Shown: positions 37,197 through 46,143 of the stretch, piece after piece | How the letters are laid out: the number at the start of each line of letters is the position of its first letter | Numbering within the stretch: the first letter of the stretch is position 1 | Source: an uncultured Flavobacteriales bacterium | GTDB taxonomy: Bacteria; Bacteroidota; Bacteroidia; Flavobacteriales_D; Crocinitomicaceae | Reading direction: 5' to 3' | Length of the DNA stretch: 64,000 bases | Assembly: GCA_943789205.1 (NCBI GenBank) | Contig: CALSTG010000001.1 | Location: forward strand, 2,148,478-2,212,477 | Translations under genes and position numbers: made by a program | The notes under the pieces: model-generated | Databases searched by the model: none | What the model was told of the DNA's origin: nothing | What the model saw: only the letters and a program-made list of their open reading frames with translations

Positions 37197-37617
37197 TGTC
37201 AATTTTATTAATAGTTAGATTATACATTTCAGACTCTAGGAAATCTACTTTAGTATTTTTAATAAATCCATTTGTAAGGTGTTCCTGCATTTTATTAATT
37301 AAATTGTCCACCATTTTCTCTTCAAAGCCCATTTCTTTGGCTACTCGCTTGCATTCTCTTATTTCCTCATTCGTAATCTTTAAATCTGCAAGAATAATTT
37401 GTAGCAGGTCTTCAAAAAGCATAAATCGAAGAACCTCATTTTCAGGAAGGGGGGGTACCAGTGATGATTTATCTAAAATTTCCTTTTCTATTTCTGAGTT
37501 TTCGAGTCCCATTCTACGTCCTACTGCTTTAATCAGCTCAAGCTCTTTATCGTGAAGGTGCCCATCAGCAAGTGCGAAATGAATCAGATTTTTAATGTGA
37601 ATAATTTTGTTTTTCAT
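37180..37617 (-). CDS. TerB-like protein
   Basis: The 145-residue all-helical protein resembles TerB: IHFALADGHLHDKELELIKAVGRRMGLENSEIEKEI in the first half and LLQIILADLKITNEEIRECKRVAKEMGF in the second. The ADGxxxxxE motifs are the usual metal-binding acidic loops, present twice. TerB proteins are membrane-associated parts of Ter stress systems. It is followed by the YbjN gene (17-bp overlap) and preceded by a secreted protein gene 11 bp upstream. Confidence 0.65.
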   Translation of the reverse strand: MKNKIIHIKNLIHFALADGHLHDKELELIKAVGRRMGLENSEIEKEILDKSSLVPPLPENEVLRFMLFEDLLQIILADLKITNEEIRECKRVAKEMGFEEKMVDNLINKMQEHLTNGFIKNTKVDFLESEMYNLTINKIDNAKYY

Positions 37618-37628
37618 ATCATAAAGTA

Positions 37629-38417
37629 TTAATACGATTTTCGTTTATTTCCTGGTGTTAATTTCCATATGATTCTTTTATCATATTTGGTGTTCAGGTC
37701 CATTGTATTTTGAGGATCTTCAAATTCAAATGATGAATTGGATTTTAAAAAACTATAAAACAAATCTTTTTGATAATGATGTGAGGTTTTGGTCTTTTGC
37801 TGATTTGATAATAAGTCAGCATTCTTATTGGAAGCAAGAATTTCTGATAGATTTTTAATGCCTGTATTTTCACCAAACAAATGTGTATTGTCCTTTGGGG
37901 TATATTGACCAATCATATCATGAATAGTTATGAGGTCTTTTTCTTCCAAGTCATAATTTTTTAAAGGATGGGTTTTATGAAATTCTTTTTTACCTGCCGC
38001 ATAGGACCGATAAAAATAATTATTGACGGATCCATTAGCATCTAAATCATAGTTACTTGGTTTGCCAAATTTATGTGAGAGCTCATCAGTTGAGTTCGCC
38101 CATTTCCTATAATCCCTTACTAATCTTTTTTTATTATTGAATTTAGAGTCCAATTCTATTCCTTTAAAATTATGTGAGGTATTCAATTTTGTTGTATTCT
38201 GAAAGTTCTTTTTTTCATCATCATAATCCTCTAAAGCTTTTTCTATGAGGTCTTTGTCTATTAAATCTTTCCAGTCAAGTTTTGGTACCCAGTTACGTTT
38301 TGGAATTGGTTTCAATTTGGGTATTACTTTACTAACTCCTTTAATTATAGGTCCAAATTGAGTTTTCCCATAATCGGAGAATAAAACAAAACATATGATA
38401 ATAAGCAGCATCTTCAT
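37629..38417 (-). CDS. Secreted protein of unknown function
   Basis: From ATG 38417 the product has 262 residues. An N-terminal signal (MKMLLIIICFVLFSDYGKTQ) and a very polar, K/D-rich mature region are visible, with YDDEKKNFQNTTK and SLNYDLxxK-like patterns but no recognised domain. The three minus-strand genes (secreted protein, TerB-like, YbjN) form one operon, and the secreted product is the first gene. A palindrome at 38443-38458 lies just upstream. It may be the periplasmic face of the module. Confidence 0.55.
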   Translation of the reverse strand: MKMLLIIICFVLFSDYGKTQFGPIIKGVSKVIPKLKPIPKRNWVPKLDWKDLIDKDLIEKALEDYDDEKKNFQNTTKLNTSHNFKGIELDSKFNNKKRLVRDYRKWANSTDELSHKFGKPSNYDLDANGSVNNYFYRSYAAGKKEFHKTHPLKNYDLEEKDLITIHDMIGQYTPKDNTHLFGENTGIKNLSEILASNKNADLLSNQQKTKTSHHYQKDLFYSFLKSNSSFEFEDPQNTMDLNTKYDKRIIWKLTPGNKRKSY

Positions 38418-38442
38418 CAAGATGAATATAAGTATTTTTTAG

Positions 38443-38458
38443 TTTGCAAGCTTGCAAA
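38443..38458. promoter_or_regulatory. Perfect 16-bp palindrome between divergent genes
   Basis: TTTGCAAGCTTGCAAA is a perfect palindrome in the 100-bp gap between the secreted-protein operon and the VWA gene. It lies 27 nt upstream of CACCTTTG (38486-38493), a near -7 box for the VWA gene. A similar palindrome recurs at 40499-40514, so it is a candidate operator for a dimeric regulator. Confidence 0.5.
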
Positions 38459-38517
38459 GATTCCTAAATAAGAATGGAGTGTCGTCACCTTTGTAGCGAA
38501 CTTTAAAATTTATTTAC

Positions 38518-39177
38518 ATGAAAAACAAAACCACACTTTACCATTTTATTGTAGACCAAAGTGGATCTATGGGAGGCATGGAGCAGCAGGCAATTGAAGG
38601 ATTTAATACCCAGTTAGAAAAGATTCAGGACTTGGAAAAGACAATGCCTGAGCAAAAATTCCTTTGCTCGCTCACCTTTTTTAATTCTGAGGTACAAGAT
38701 GTACTCAAAAATGAACCTGTAAAACAGATTGAACTATTGAGTAATAACAATTACCGACCTGGAGGAATGACCGCACTACTTGATGCGGTAGGCGGTTCCA
38801 TTGATCGAATCGAAAAGCAATTTGGGCAGGAACTCGAGAACGATGAGATTTCGATTGTGATGGTCATCATCACTGACGGATATGAAAATGCTTCCAAGTA
38901 TTTCACCTATCATATGGTTGCTCAAAAGATTGTTAAGCTTGATGAAACGGGTAAATGGACCTTTAGCTATTTAGGTGCAGATTTTGATGCTATACACACC
39001 TCTAAAATGATGAATATCCGAAAAGAAAACGTGATGAATTTCAGAAAAAAGAGATATGCTTCTATGATGGATGATTTGAGTGATTCAATCGGTGTATATG
39101 CCGAAGAAAAACGAAAGGGCAATCTAAAAAGAGATATTTTAGATATCTTTAAAAAGAAAGACAGAAGAAACGATTAA
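38518..39177 (+). CDS. VWA (von Willebrand A) domain protein
   Basis: The 219-residue protein is essentially one VWA domain. The MIDAS motif starts at residue 13 (DQSGSMGG), the threonine is in GGMTALLDAV and the distal aspartate is in IITDGYE. It lacks a signal peptide and TM segment. The tail is basic (KRKGNLKRDILDIFKKK). The layout matches cytoplasmic TerY-type VWA proteins, which contact Ter partners through metal-dependent adhesion. It is divergent from the TerB-like operon across the palindrome, and another VWA gene appears at 42277-43263. Confidence 0.82.
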   Translation: MKNKTTLYHFIVDQSGSMGGMEQQAIEGFNTQLEKIQDLEKTMPEQKFLCSLTFFNSEVQDVLKNEPVKQIELLSNNNYRPGGMTALLDAVGGSIDRIEKQFGQELENDEISIVMVIITDGYENASKYFTYHMVAQKIVKLDETGKWTFSYLGADFDAIHTSKMMNIRKENVMNFRKKRYASMMDDLSDSIGVYAEEKRKGNLKRDILDIFKKKDRRND

Positions 39178-39202
39178 TTTTTGAAGAAAAGGAAAATAGG
39201 CT

Positions 39203-40365
39203 ATGAAGGTACATTTGATTCGCTCTGAAGGATTTAAGATGGAAGATTACAATCATGTTTTCAATATCTTGAATCAGTATTCTGGCGGAATAACATTTGT
39301 GCCTTCCGAACCTATTGTTTTGCCGGACACAGATTTGAAATTACTTATGAAGATGAAGATTCTTACGGAAGGCAAGCCTATATCAGGCAAGAGGAAACTT
39401 TTTTTGAAGACGTTCATTTCCAGTTACAGAAAAGTCATATACTGGGAGGAACTATTTACATTTGTAATATATACAGGAAGGATAATAATATTCTCAGATG
39501 AGACAGGTTTTATTATTGACAGAGAAAAAAAATGAAGAAAACTGGTTTGGTGCTGCAGACGAACGTACTTTGAATAACTTTTTTGTTGATTGTTCTGATT
39601 GGCATATTATTTCAAAGATTTTGATATCAGATTTCCCATAACATATTGCATTGCAGGTTGGTTGATGCGGAAAGTTATTTTTGCTCAGCGGAGAGATGGG
39701 GATGCGTTGACAAGGAGTCTATAGGTTGCTTTATGGATTCATGTGATAGAGAAAAAACAAATAGCACTTAAAATGCGTACTGCAGATATCTGCGATGACT
39801 GTCTGTCTTATCTCGAAAAAAACGATTCGAATCGGGTATATATGAACCAGCTGATGCAAATCATGGATGGTGTGCGTTCAAATTTGATGTTTCGGGATCG
39901 TTCCAAATATTTGCGTAAAAATAGCCGTCTCGAATTTCGCACGATGATGCACAAAATGTATCTAACTGATTTGGGTGATTTACAGGTGAATTTGAATCCA
40001 AAAGAACGGGCATTATATCTGGTTTTTATGAATCATCCTGAAGGAATTTCTCGAGAGATTTAGTAGATTATAAAATGGAGTTGACTCGTTATTATGATAA
40101 TTTTTCTCAAAAATGGGATAAACTTGCAGATAAGTTTGATAGAATAAAAATCGGAAAGGGATAATAAAATCGAGGAGTCGTTAAATTTATTAACTCATCC
40201 TCTGAGGATCAATTTTATGCAAGTTTTATCGCGCATTCGCAAGAAATTTAAAGAAACAGTAGGAGAGGAGCAATATAAAACCTATTCTATTGAATCGTAG
40301 ACGGGAAATATAAAATTGTATTGGATCAGGGAGCTAGTTTCATTCGATCGATAAAGCTAAATTAG
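39203..40365 (+). pseudogene. Unrecognised gene broken by several frameshifts
   Basis: An intact start (39203-39535, 110 residues: MKVHLIRSEGFKMEDYNHVF) is followed by in-other-frame pieces that read as one protein: ENWFGAADERTLNNFFVDC, GWLMRKVIFAQRRDGDALT, KMRTADICDDCLSYLEK (39743-40063), NPKERALYLVFMNHPEGIS, DLVDYKMELTRYYDNF, LLTHPLRINFMQVLSRIRKK and DGKYKIVLD. Together they would make about 380 residues. The CDDC pair is the only possible metal motif. The frame changes at least four times, often near short A or T runs. The family is not recognised. Confidence 0.55.
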
Positions 40366-40498
40366 TTGGTAATAATGTTCTCATCATAATAAGTCGTTTC
40401 ATATCAATTCGTATTTAGACTCTGATTTAGTAAATATCGTACTGAATTTCGTTCATACAAAATCTAAATTTTATAAAATCATTAACAAGTGATTATCC

Positions 40499-40547
40499 TT
40501 TGCAAGCTTGCAGAGAATTGATGTTTATAAGGTATACGTTTACTTTG
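40499..40547 (+). promoter_or_regulatory. Palindrome plus -7-like box ahead of the DUF6717 gene
   Basis: TTTGCAAGCTTGCAGA (40499-40514) contains a perfect 12-bp core (TGCAAGCTTGCA) and is the near copy of the palindrome at 38443. TTACTTTG at 40540-40547 resembles the -7 box at 25 nt distance, similar to the 27 nt seen at the VWA gene. The pair looks like the same regulatory unit. Confidence 0.45.
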
Positions 40548-40709
40548 TAGTATGAATTTTAAATCTTCTCACATGCAAAAACAACACGTGTTCTAAACTG
40601 TGAACCCGGAATTGAAATAGTTCAACTTTCGGGGCATAACAGTTTGGTTTCGATGCAGGTACCAAATGAAACCCGCATCATATTATTAATTAAAAACAAA
40701 AAAACAAAT

Positions 40710-41090
40710 ATGAGTTTAGCGACTTTAGAAAGTAAAAGCAAGCCAGGGAACGCCATGATGTCCTTGAATTTATACAGAACAGGAAATACATGGATGTTCG
40801 ACGACGAAACTTATGGAATCAAAGCGGAACCCTTTGTATTGGGAATGTCTGAAATCATCAGCGCCTATTTACCAAAAGGTAAAGACAGATGCACAGCGAT
40901 ATTCAGCCTAAATAAATTTCCATTATGTGACACACTTGATCTGACACAGGAGGATTCCAATGGCGGTTGGTATGTGGTTAGCGAGAGTAACTTCCCAACC
41001 ATAAAAGGAATGAAAGGATGGTTGTGCCCCGTAACACGGGTGTACCTGAAAACAATTCCGCAGAATGTTTACTATAAAATTGAAGGATAA
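40710..41090 (+). CDS. DUF6717-like protein
   Basis: From ATG 40710 the product has 126 residues. The core LNLYRTGNTWMFDDETYGIKAEPFVLGMSEII and later SNGGWYVVSES..GWLCPVTRVYLKTIP resemble small DUF6717 proteins of unknown role. Upstream sequence back to about 40560 is open in the same frame but has no ATG, and could be a frameshifted N-terminal extension. The stop overlaps the start of the next gene (TAATG), so the two are translationally coupled. Confidence 0.55.
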   Translation: MSLATLESKSKPGNAMMSLNLYRTGNTWMFDDETYGIKAEPFVLGMSEIISAYLPKGKDRCTAIFSLNKFPLCDTLDLTQEDSNGGWYVVSESNFPTIKGMKGWLCPVTRVYLKTIPQNVYYKIEG

Positions 41091-41296
41091 TGATTAAAAC
41101 AGCAATGATCTGGCTCTGGTTATGTAATTGTGGTTATGTCATAGACATGCAACAAAAGCACCATGGCCATAAACTTTACGAATTCTATATGCCTGAAGGT
41201 AAAAGGGTAAGATATGCTTACAAAAAAGAAATTGTAAGATACATCAAAAAGAAAGATTGGGAATTCATGGAGAGGACCTCCAAAAAAGAGTTCTAG
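41090..41296 (+). CDS. Small membrane-anchored protein (paralogue of 35695-35994)
   Basis: The 68-residue protein has a short hydrophobic N-terminus (MIKTAMIWLWLCNCGYVIDM), then HKLYEFYMPEGKRVRYAYKKEIVRYIKKKDWEFMERTSKK. The pattern matches the small protein encoded at 35695-35994. It overlaps the DUF6717 gene by one base. No known domain. Confidence 0.55.
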   Translation: MIKTAMIWLWLCNCGYVIDMQQKHHGHKLYEFYMPEGKRVRYAYKKEIVRYIKKKDWEFMERTSKKEF

Positions 41297-41328
41297 GGTC
41301 TAGATCGGATTGAAATGCCATCATGTGC

Positions 41329-41348
41329 TTGCATGTGGTGGCATGCAA
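41329..41348. promoter_or_regulatory. Inverted repeat upstream of the M28 gene
   Basis: TTGCATG-tggtgg-CATGCAA is a perfect 7-bp inverted repeat 45 bp before the peptidase start. It shares the TTGCA half-site with the palindromes at 38443 and 40499 but has a 6-nt spacer. It could be a third, diverged operator, or a terminator of the upstream gene without a T run. Confidence 0.35.
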
Positions 41349-41393
41349 TCTGAAGAATCACTTTTTTTTAATTTTAAACTATAATTTTTATTT

Positions 41394-42267
41394 ATGACAA
41401 AAGCGCAAGCGCAAAGAATGTATGAAGACGTGAGCTTTCTCACGCAATTAAGACCATTTCGCAATTATGAGAACTTAGAATCTCTAGCGGCCGTGGTGAA
41501 TTACTTAAAGGAAGAGCTGAAACTATTGAATCAAGGCTTTTTCGAACAAAAATGGATGGCAGACGGTAACGAGTATACCAATTTGATTCATTCGTATCAG
41601 CCAAATAAGACCAAGCGACTCATCATGGGGGCACATTACGATGTATGTGGAGACCAACCTGGGGCAGATGACAATGGAAGCGCAGTAGCTGGTTTAATTG
41701 AAACCATTCGACTGGTTTATGAAAACAACCTTGAATTAGATTACGGAATAGATTTCGTGTTTTACTGTTTGGAGGAACCGCCGTTTTATGGAACCCAAGA
41801 TATGGGCAGCTATGTGCATGCCAAGTCGGTTGCGTATAATAAGGAGAACATCATTGGGATGATCTGTTATGAAATGATTGGTTATTTTTCCGAGGAAAAA
41901 GGTTCCCAGAATCTACCGCATCCTGCATTGGCACTCTTATATCCCACGGTAGGTAATTTTATAATGACAGTCGGAATACCAGAGTATAAGGCCTTTAATA
42001 AAATGATTCACGACGGAATGAAGAAGGGACTCCGAAATTAAAGTTTATCATTTTGCTCATGAATTGGGAAGACCTTTGGCAGAAATGTCTGACCAACGCA
42101 ATTATTGGGAATTTGATATCCCGGCATTGATGATTAATGATACCTCTATGATGCGGAATTCAAATTATCATCAAATGTCCGATGATATAGAAACGCTGGA
42201 CTTTGATAGGATGTCTCAGGTGATTGACTCAATGATGAGGTGTTTGACGCGGATTAAGGCTACTTAA
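41394..42267 (+). pseudogene. M28-like metallopeptidase split by one frameshift
   Basis: The first frame (41394-42041, 215 residues) contains zinc ligands typical of M28 aminopeptidases: H81 and D83 (GAHYDVCG), D92 (ADDNGS), E127-E128 (CLEEPP) and EMIGYF. It stops after MKKGLRN. The other frame continues with DSEIKVYHFAHELGRPLAEM and includes the last ligand histidine in SNYHQMSDDIETLDF, ending at 42267. The join is at GGG (42026-42028). If corrected, a full-length cytoplasmic M28 peptidase results; no signal peptide is present. Confidence 0.7.
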
Positions 42268-42276
42268 TTAGTATTC

Positions 42277-43263
42277 TTATTTCTCAATACATGTGTTATT
42301 GGCATTAAAATCATCTATACCAGGCCAATTATTTTTAATCAACCAATCAAATTTACTTTCAATATCGTTTGTATTACATTCTTCCATGGTTAGAACCTTA
42401 ATGTTTTCTGATCCGACTCCCATTTTGGTGAACCAATTTATCCACAGAAGCTCAATTAAATCTTTTTCTTTAAGCAGATTATTTGGTCCCTGCGGCATGG
42501 TACCGATAATTAGCACACGTAAATTATCGAGCCCATTCGTTGCGGCTTGCAATCCTAAATCAGAGTTTTGATTTAGTTTATCAATTACCTCTTGTCTATT
42601 TTTATTGTGTAACGATTTTTTCCAATTAGGAGAATTTGCTAAAAACCATTTATTTTCGTCTGGCTTCAAGAGTTTATGATAAGGATATCCGTCAGTGAAT
42701 ATAATCAACAGATTTTTTTTCTTACTGTTGTAAAATTCTTTTTCTTCCAAAAAATCGTAGAGACTTGATCCAGGCCATTCACTGCCATTGTATTTATTTC
42801 GGCATTCATCGAATATACCTGAAACATTTCTTTTCAGACTTTCTGATATTTTAGTTTGATTTGCCCCAACATATTCACCCATATTATCTTTATCGATTTT
42901 TATAATTGAATTTGTAAGGTAAGTATCGATGCCGTCAAAACTTTTAGGATGTGTAACAATTGCAATTTCTTCATCATATTTGATTAATGGTTTATTGCTG
43001 TTTTGAAGAAAATCAGCATACTTTTTCCCGAAAATTGTAGCAGTACGAATAAAATTCTCATATCTATGCTTTCCATATTGTTTATCGGGGTACAAGGTTT
43101 CATCAAGGTGATCAGATAAATCAAGAAAGAAGGTGATATTATGGTTGTTTTTTACTGGATTTTTTTTGGGTATACATTCGATACCCACGCAGTTTTTAAT
43201 GACGAAAATTATAGCAATAATAATTGCAATAACTACTAAAAATTTAATACGAGGTTTTGGCAT
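42277..43263 (-). CDS. Membrane-anchored VWA-like protein
   Basis: The 328-residue protein has an N-terminal TM helix (residues 8-25). An extracytoplasmic domain follows with VWA-like strands: HNITFFLDLSDHLDE (degenerate MIDAS), LLIIFTDGYPYHKL, and LRVLIIGTMPQGPNN. It is the third gene of the operon TerB (44892-44488), four-TM coiled-coil protein (44485-43265) and this gene, spaced by 1-2 bp. The order suggests a membrane complex with the VWA domain outside. The fold call is by motif only. Confidence 0.6.
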   Translation of the reverse strand: MPKPRIKFLVVIAIIIAIIFVIKNCVGIECIPKKNPVKNNHNITFFLDLSDHLDETLYPDKQYGKHRYENFIRTATIFGKKYADFLQNSNKPLIKYDEEIAIVTHPKSFDGIDTYLTNSIIKIDKDNMGEYVGANQTKISESLKRNVSGIFDECRNKYNGSEWPGSSLYDFLEEKEFYNSKKKNLLIIFTDGYPYHKLLKPDENKWFLANSPNWKKSLHNKNRQEVIDKLNQNSDLGLQAATNGLDNLRVLIIGTMPQGPNNLLKEKDLIELLWINWFTKMGVGSENIKVLTMEECNTNDIESKFDWLIKNNWPGIDDFNANNTCIEK

Positions 43264-43264
43264 T

Positions 43265-44485
43265 TTATGAATTTAGTTGGGAATAGAAATCATGGGAAAT
43301 AGTTGAGCATTGCCCTTTTCTATCTTCTTTTTTATTTTCTGATAATGAACAGGCAGTAATACCTGTTAACCATGATAATGTGTAATTGTCATGCCAATTT
43401 TTATATTCTGCGACTGGAATAACAACTTTTTCCAGTTCATCATTCAATGGGCCAAGTAAGGACTCTTGCACTTGAATTTCTTTATTCAATAGGTTTAATT
43501 CACCTTTTCTCACCTTTAATTCATCTTCAAGTACTTTTTTCTCATTCCTTTTTTCTCTTTTAAAAACATGTAATGGAGAAAACTTCTCCCAATTTTTCAT
43601 GGTTACATCGAATATGTAACCCCAAATTAGGTAGGTAACAAATCCTGAAAAAATAATTGCCCAAAAATCAACTTTTGTAAACGCAATGGAAAGGCTAAAA
43701 CTCTCTCCATAGACCCTTGTAAGTTCGAAAATTTCATTTTCTATTTTGTATGCTAGAATACAATCAAAAATAAAAGTAATGACTAATAAACCTATAAATT
43801 TGATCCACTTTTGTCTACCTGATTCCTTTTGAACAATATGTAAAAGGTAACCTAAACCTAAAAATATTACGAATGTTAATGTTACAAACAAACCAACCGT
43901 AATATCATCTTGCCATGCATTTACAAAGGCACTGCCGTCAAATATTTTAGCACCAAATCCCGTGTTTTCTGCTTCTTCCCATTTTTTAAAGAAGGCTGAA
44001 TACGATGCAGAGATATAAAAAATGGAAAGAAAAATCCCAATGCAGGTTAATAAAATTACGCCAATGTTAAAGTATGTTTTAACAGTAGGATCAACTTCTG
44101 TATCAACACCATACTTTTTAGGTTGGCTGTCAACATTACTAATCGCTTCTTGACATTCTTTTATTTGTTCTTTTAAATCTTTTATTTCTTGATCAGTATA
44201 GACATCTCTTTTATTTGAAAGGCCTAGAATTTCTTTTTCTATTTTTTCTATTTTTTCCCGGATGGGTTTTCTCATTTCTTCTTGAAGATTTTCATCCTCT
44301 CTGCATTTCTTTTCAAAACTACTGTAAAGATTCTTTAATGCCGCCATAAGAACAATTGGATCTCCCTGTTGAGATACACTTGTGGAATAAGCAATATCTG
44401 AAATACTTTTGACGTTATCATTTTTACTTTTGTTCTTCTTTGAGATATCATCAGAGTTATTTGTGTTTTTTTTAAATAAGCCCAT
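43265..44485 (-). CDS. Four-TM protein with two coiled-coil regions
   Basis: The 406-residue protein has a K/N-rich start and a coiled coil (about 55-115). Four TM segments lie at about 139-160, 196-216, 229-247 and 273-293. A second charged coiled coil follows (about 308-352; REKRNEKKVLEDELKVRKGE). No catalytic motif is visible. Placed between TerB and a VWA-like protein with near-overlapping genes, it is the likely membrane scaffold of the module. I do not recognise the family. Confidence 0.6.
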   Translation of the reverse strand: MGLFKKNTNNSDDISKKNKSKNDNVKSISDIAYSTSVSQQGDPIVLMAALKNLYSSFEKKCREDENLQEEMRKPIREKIEKIEKEILGLSNKRDVYTDQEIKDLKEQIKECQEAISNVDSQPKKYGVDTEVDPTVKTYFNIGVILLTCIGIFLSIFYISASYSAFFKKWEEAENTGFGAKIFDGSAFVNAWQDDITVGLFVTLTFVIFLGLGYLLHIVQKESGRQKWIKFIGLLVITFIFDCILAYKIENEIFELTRVYGESFSLSIAFTKVDFWAIIFSGFVTYLIWGYIFDVTMKNWEKFSPLHVFKREKRNEKKVLEDELKVRKGELNLLNKEIQVQESLLGPLNDELEKVVIPVAEYKNWHDNYTLSWLTGITACSLSENKKEDRKGQCSTISHDFYSQLNS

Positions 44486-44487
44486 AT

Positions 44488-44892
44488 CTATATGTTTAAT
44501 CCATTTATGAATGTAGACTTTGCCTCTCTTTTGGTTGGGTCTGTGCTATCAATAAGTAATTTGACAAAACCATCTATTTCTTCGTCTTCGATCTCAAATA
44601 AAACACAATATTTCTTTAAGGTGTTACGCTCATCATCTACAATTTTTCCATCGGCCCAAGCCATACACGCAAAGTCGTACAAATGATCAACTCGTTCTCT
44701 AAAGTCATTTGGGATTTTAACTTCCGTTATTGGTGATGTTAAAACCCTGTTAAGGTCATCTTTCGAAATTCCACGATCCTCGGCGAATTGGTAAAGCATG
44801 TTCAATTCAGAACTGTGAAAATTATTATCTGTAAATGCCATCGCATAGAGACGCAAGAAATGTCCTTTAATTTCGGCTGAAATATGTTCCAT
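44488..44892 (-). CDS. TerB-family protein
   Basis: The 134-residue helical protein has two TerB-type acidic motifs: AMAFTDNNFHSSELNMLYQFAEDRGISKDDL and ACMAWADGKIVDDERNTLKKYC. The second (ADGxxxxxE) is the stronger. It is the first gene of a three-gene minus-strand operon with the TM/coiled-coil protein and the VWA-like protein. It is a second TerB-like copy in the island, only distantly similar to the one at 37180-37617. Confidence 0.7.
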   Translation of the reverse strand: MEHISAEIKGHFLRLYAMAFTDNNFHSSELNMLYQFAEDRGISKDDLNRVLTSPITEVKIPNDFRERVDHLYDFACMAWADGKIVDDERNTLKKYCVLFEIEDEEIDGFVKLLIDSTDPTKREAKSTFINGLNI

Positions 44893-45181
44893 TGAATGTG
44901 TATAGTAATTATTTATTTAAGAAAATTATGAAAAAGAAATATGGTGTCAAATAATTTAACCAATTATTATTCAATTTTCATTTCTGTTTTTTTAGAGAAA
45001 ACTAGAGTTTAATCCAATCTCATTTAGCTTAACCTAAGGTAATAAATTGTATTCACCGAATCTTACTTATCCTATATTTTTCAAAATAAAACTAAATGTT
45101 ATTATTAATTTTATCCATAGTTGATTTATTTTCTAAATTATTTCTTCGCCATTTAACATGATATAAAAGACTTTAAATCAA

Positions 45182-45641
45182 ATGATCATCATCAAGTTAG
45201 ATGATTTTTTAAATAACAATTTTATACTTTTTCATCCTTTGAATAGAATTCAAACCCGCTCCAAAGTCATGAATCACATCATGGACCATATGCCCGATAA
45301 ATGGGAAGGTCTTTCTGATGACGAGAAACTTAAGGCTATTGTATCCTAGTGACTTTTCGCTTGAGGCAGAGGCGAAAGGAATGGAAACAGCTCCAATATA
45401 TGTGGACAATGAAGAGGCAGTAACTCTTATGGTTTTTGTAAATAGTGTATACAAGGCTGTTCCCAAAAGTATTCAAATGAATACGGAGTTTTCTGCAAAA
45501 TCGCTACCTCCTATGTTTTGGGGAAAGATTGGAGTTTTTACCACAGTGTGGATGAGTGAGTTTTCCAGTGTAACACAGAAAAGAGAATCACATATTGAGC
45601 TTTTAAATTTATTGTACCCAATCTCGATGCATTCGTTATGA
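45182..45641 (+). pseudogene. Unrecognised gene with an internal frameshift
   Basis: One frame (from ATG 45182) encodes MIIIKLDDFLNNNFILFHPL ... DHMPDKWEGLSDDEKLKAI and stops at 45347. The adjacent frame continues without gap as LYPSDFSLEAEAKGMETAPIYVDNEEAVTLMVF to 45641. Joined, about 150 residues result. The shift lies near 45330-45345. No domain is recognised. The 289 bp upstream (44893-45181) are AT-rich without a gene. Confidence 0.45.
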
Positions 45642-45660
45642 TTGGAAGTTTATATGTAAA

Positions 45661-46112
45661 ATGAATAACAGAAGAATATCAGACATATCAATTCAGAAGA
45701 CCTCCGAAAAGGATCGAGAGCTATACGAGGCATTGCTGTTTCATTTTCAATTAAATTTCAAGAATGTAGATATCGATCGAATCATTTGTTTGCTTCATCC
45801 CTATGGGATTGTATTTAGATAAAAATCGAATGGACTTTCAATCTTGGTTGTATCAGTTTTTTTATTCTTTAGAAAAGAAGGAGGGTGTTTTCTATGATAT
45901 TGAGGCATTGCGAGCCCATTCAACGGATCGATATCTACGGTCAAGAAGTAACAATATTTAAATGCACCAATATTGATAAAATTACAGGAGAGCACATTAC
46001 ACCACCGCGCACAATTGCTTTTGCCTACTCATTTGATAAAAAATACATTCATAATATCCGTATACCCAAGAGTTACTCCCAGTATACAGATTTTTATAAG
46101 TTGAACAATTAA
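45661..46112 (+). pseudogene. Unrecognised gene with at least two frameshifts
   Basis: Three frames in turn look coding: MNNRRISDISIQKTSEKDRE (stop at 45820), LYLDKNRMDFQSWLYQFFYS ... GVFYDIEALRAHSTDR, and RIDIYGQEVTIFKCTNIDKI ... FDKKYIHNIRIPKSYSQY to 46112. The pieces join into about 145 residues without known domain. The density of frame breaks resembles that at 39203-40365. Confidence 0.4.
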
Positions 46113-46143
46113 AAAATATCAATCCAAAAATGGAGAATAGTCT

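Noticed and set aside
39743..40063. An independent 106-residue gene
   Set aside because: Coding-like sequence continues on both sides in other frames and describes one larger broken gene.
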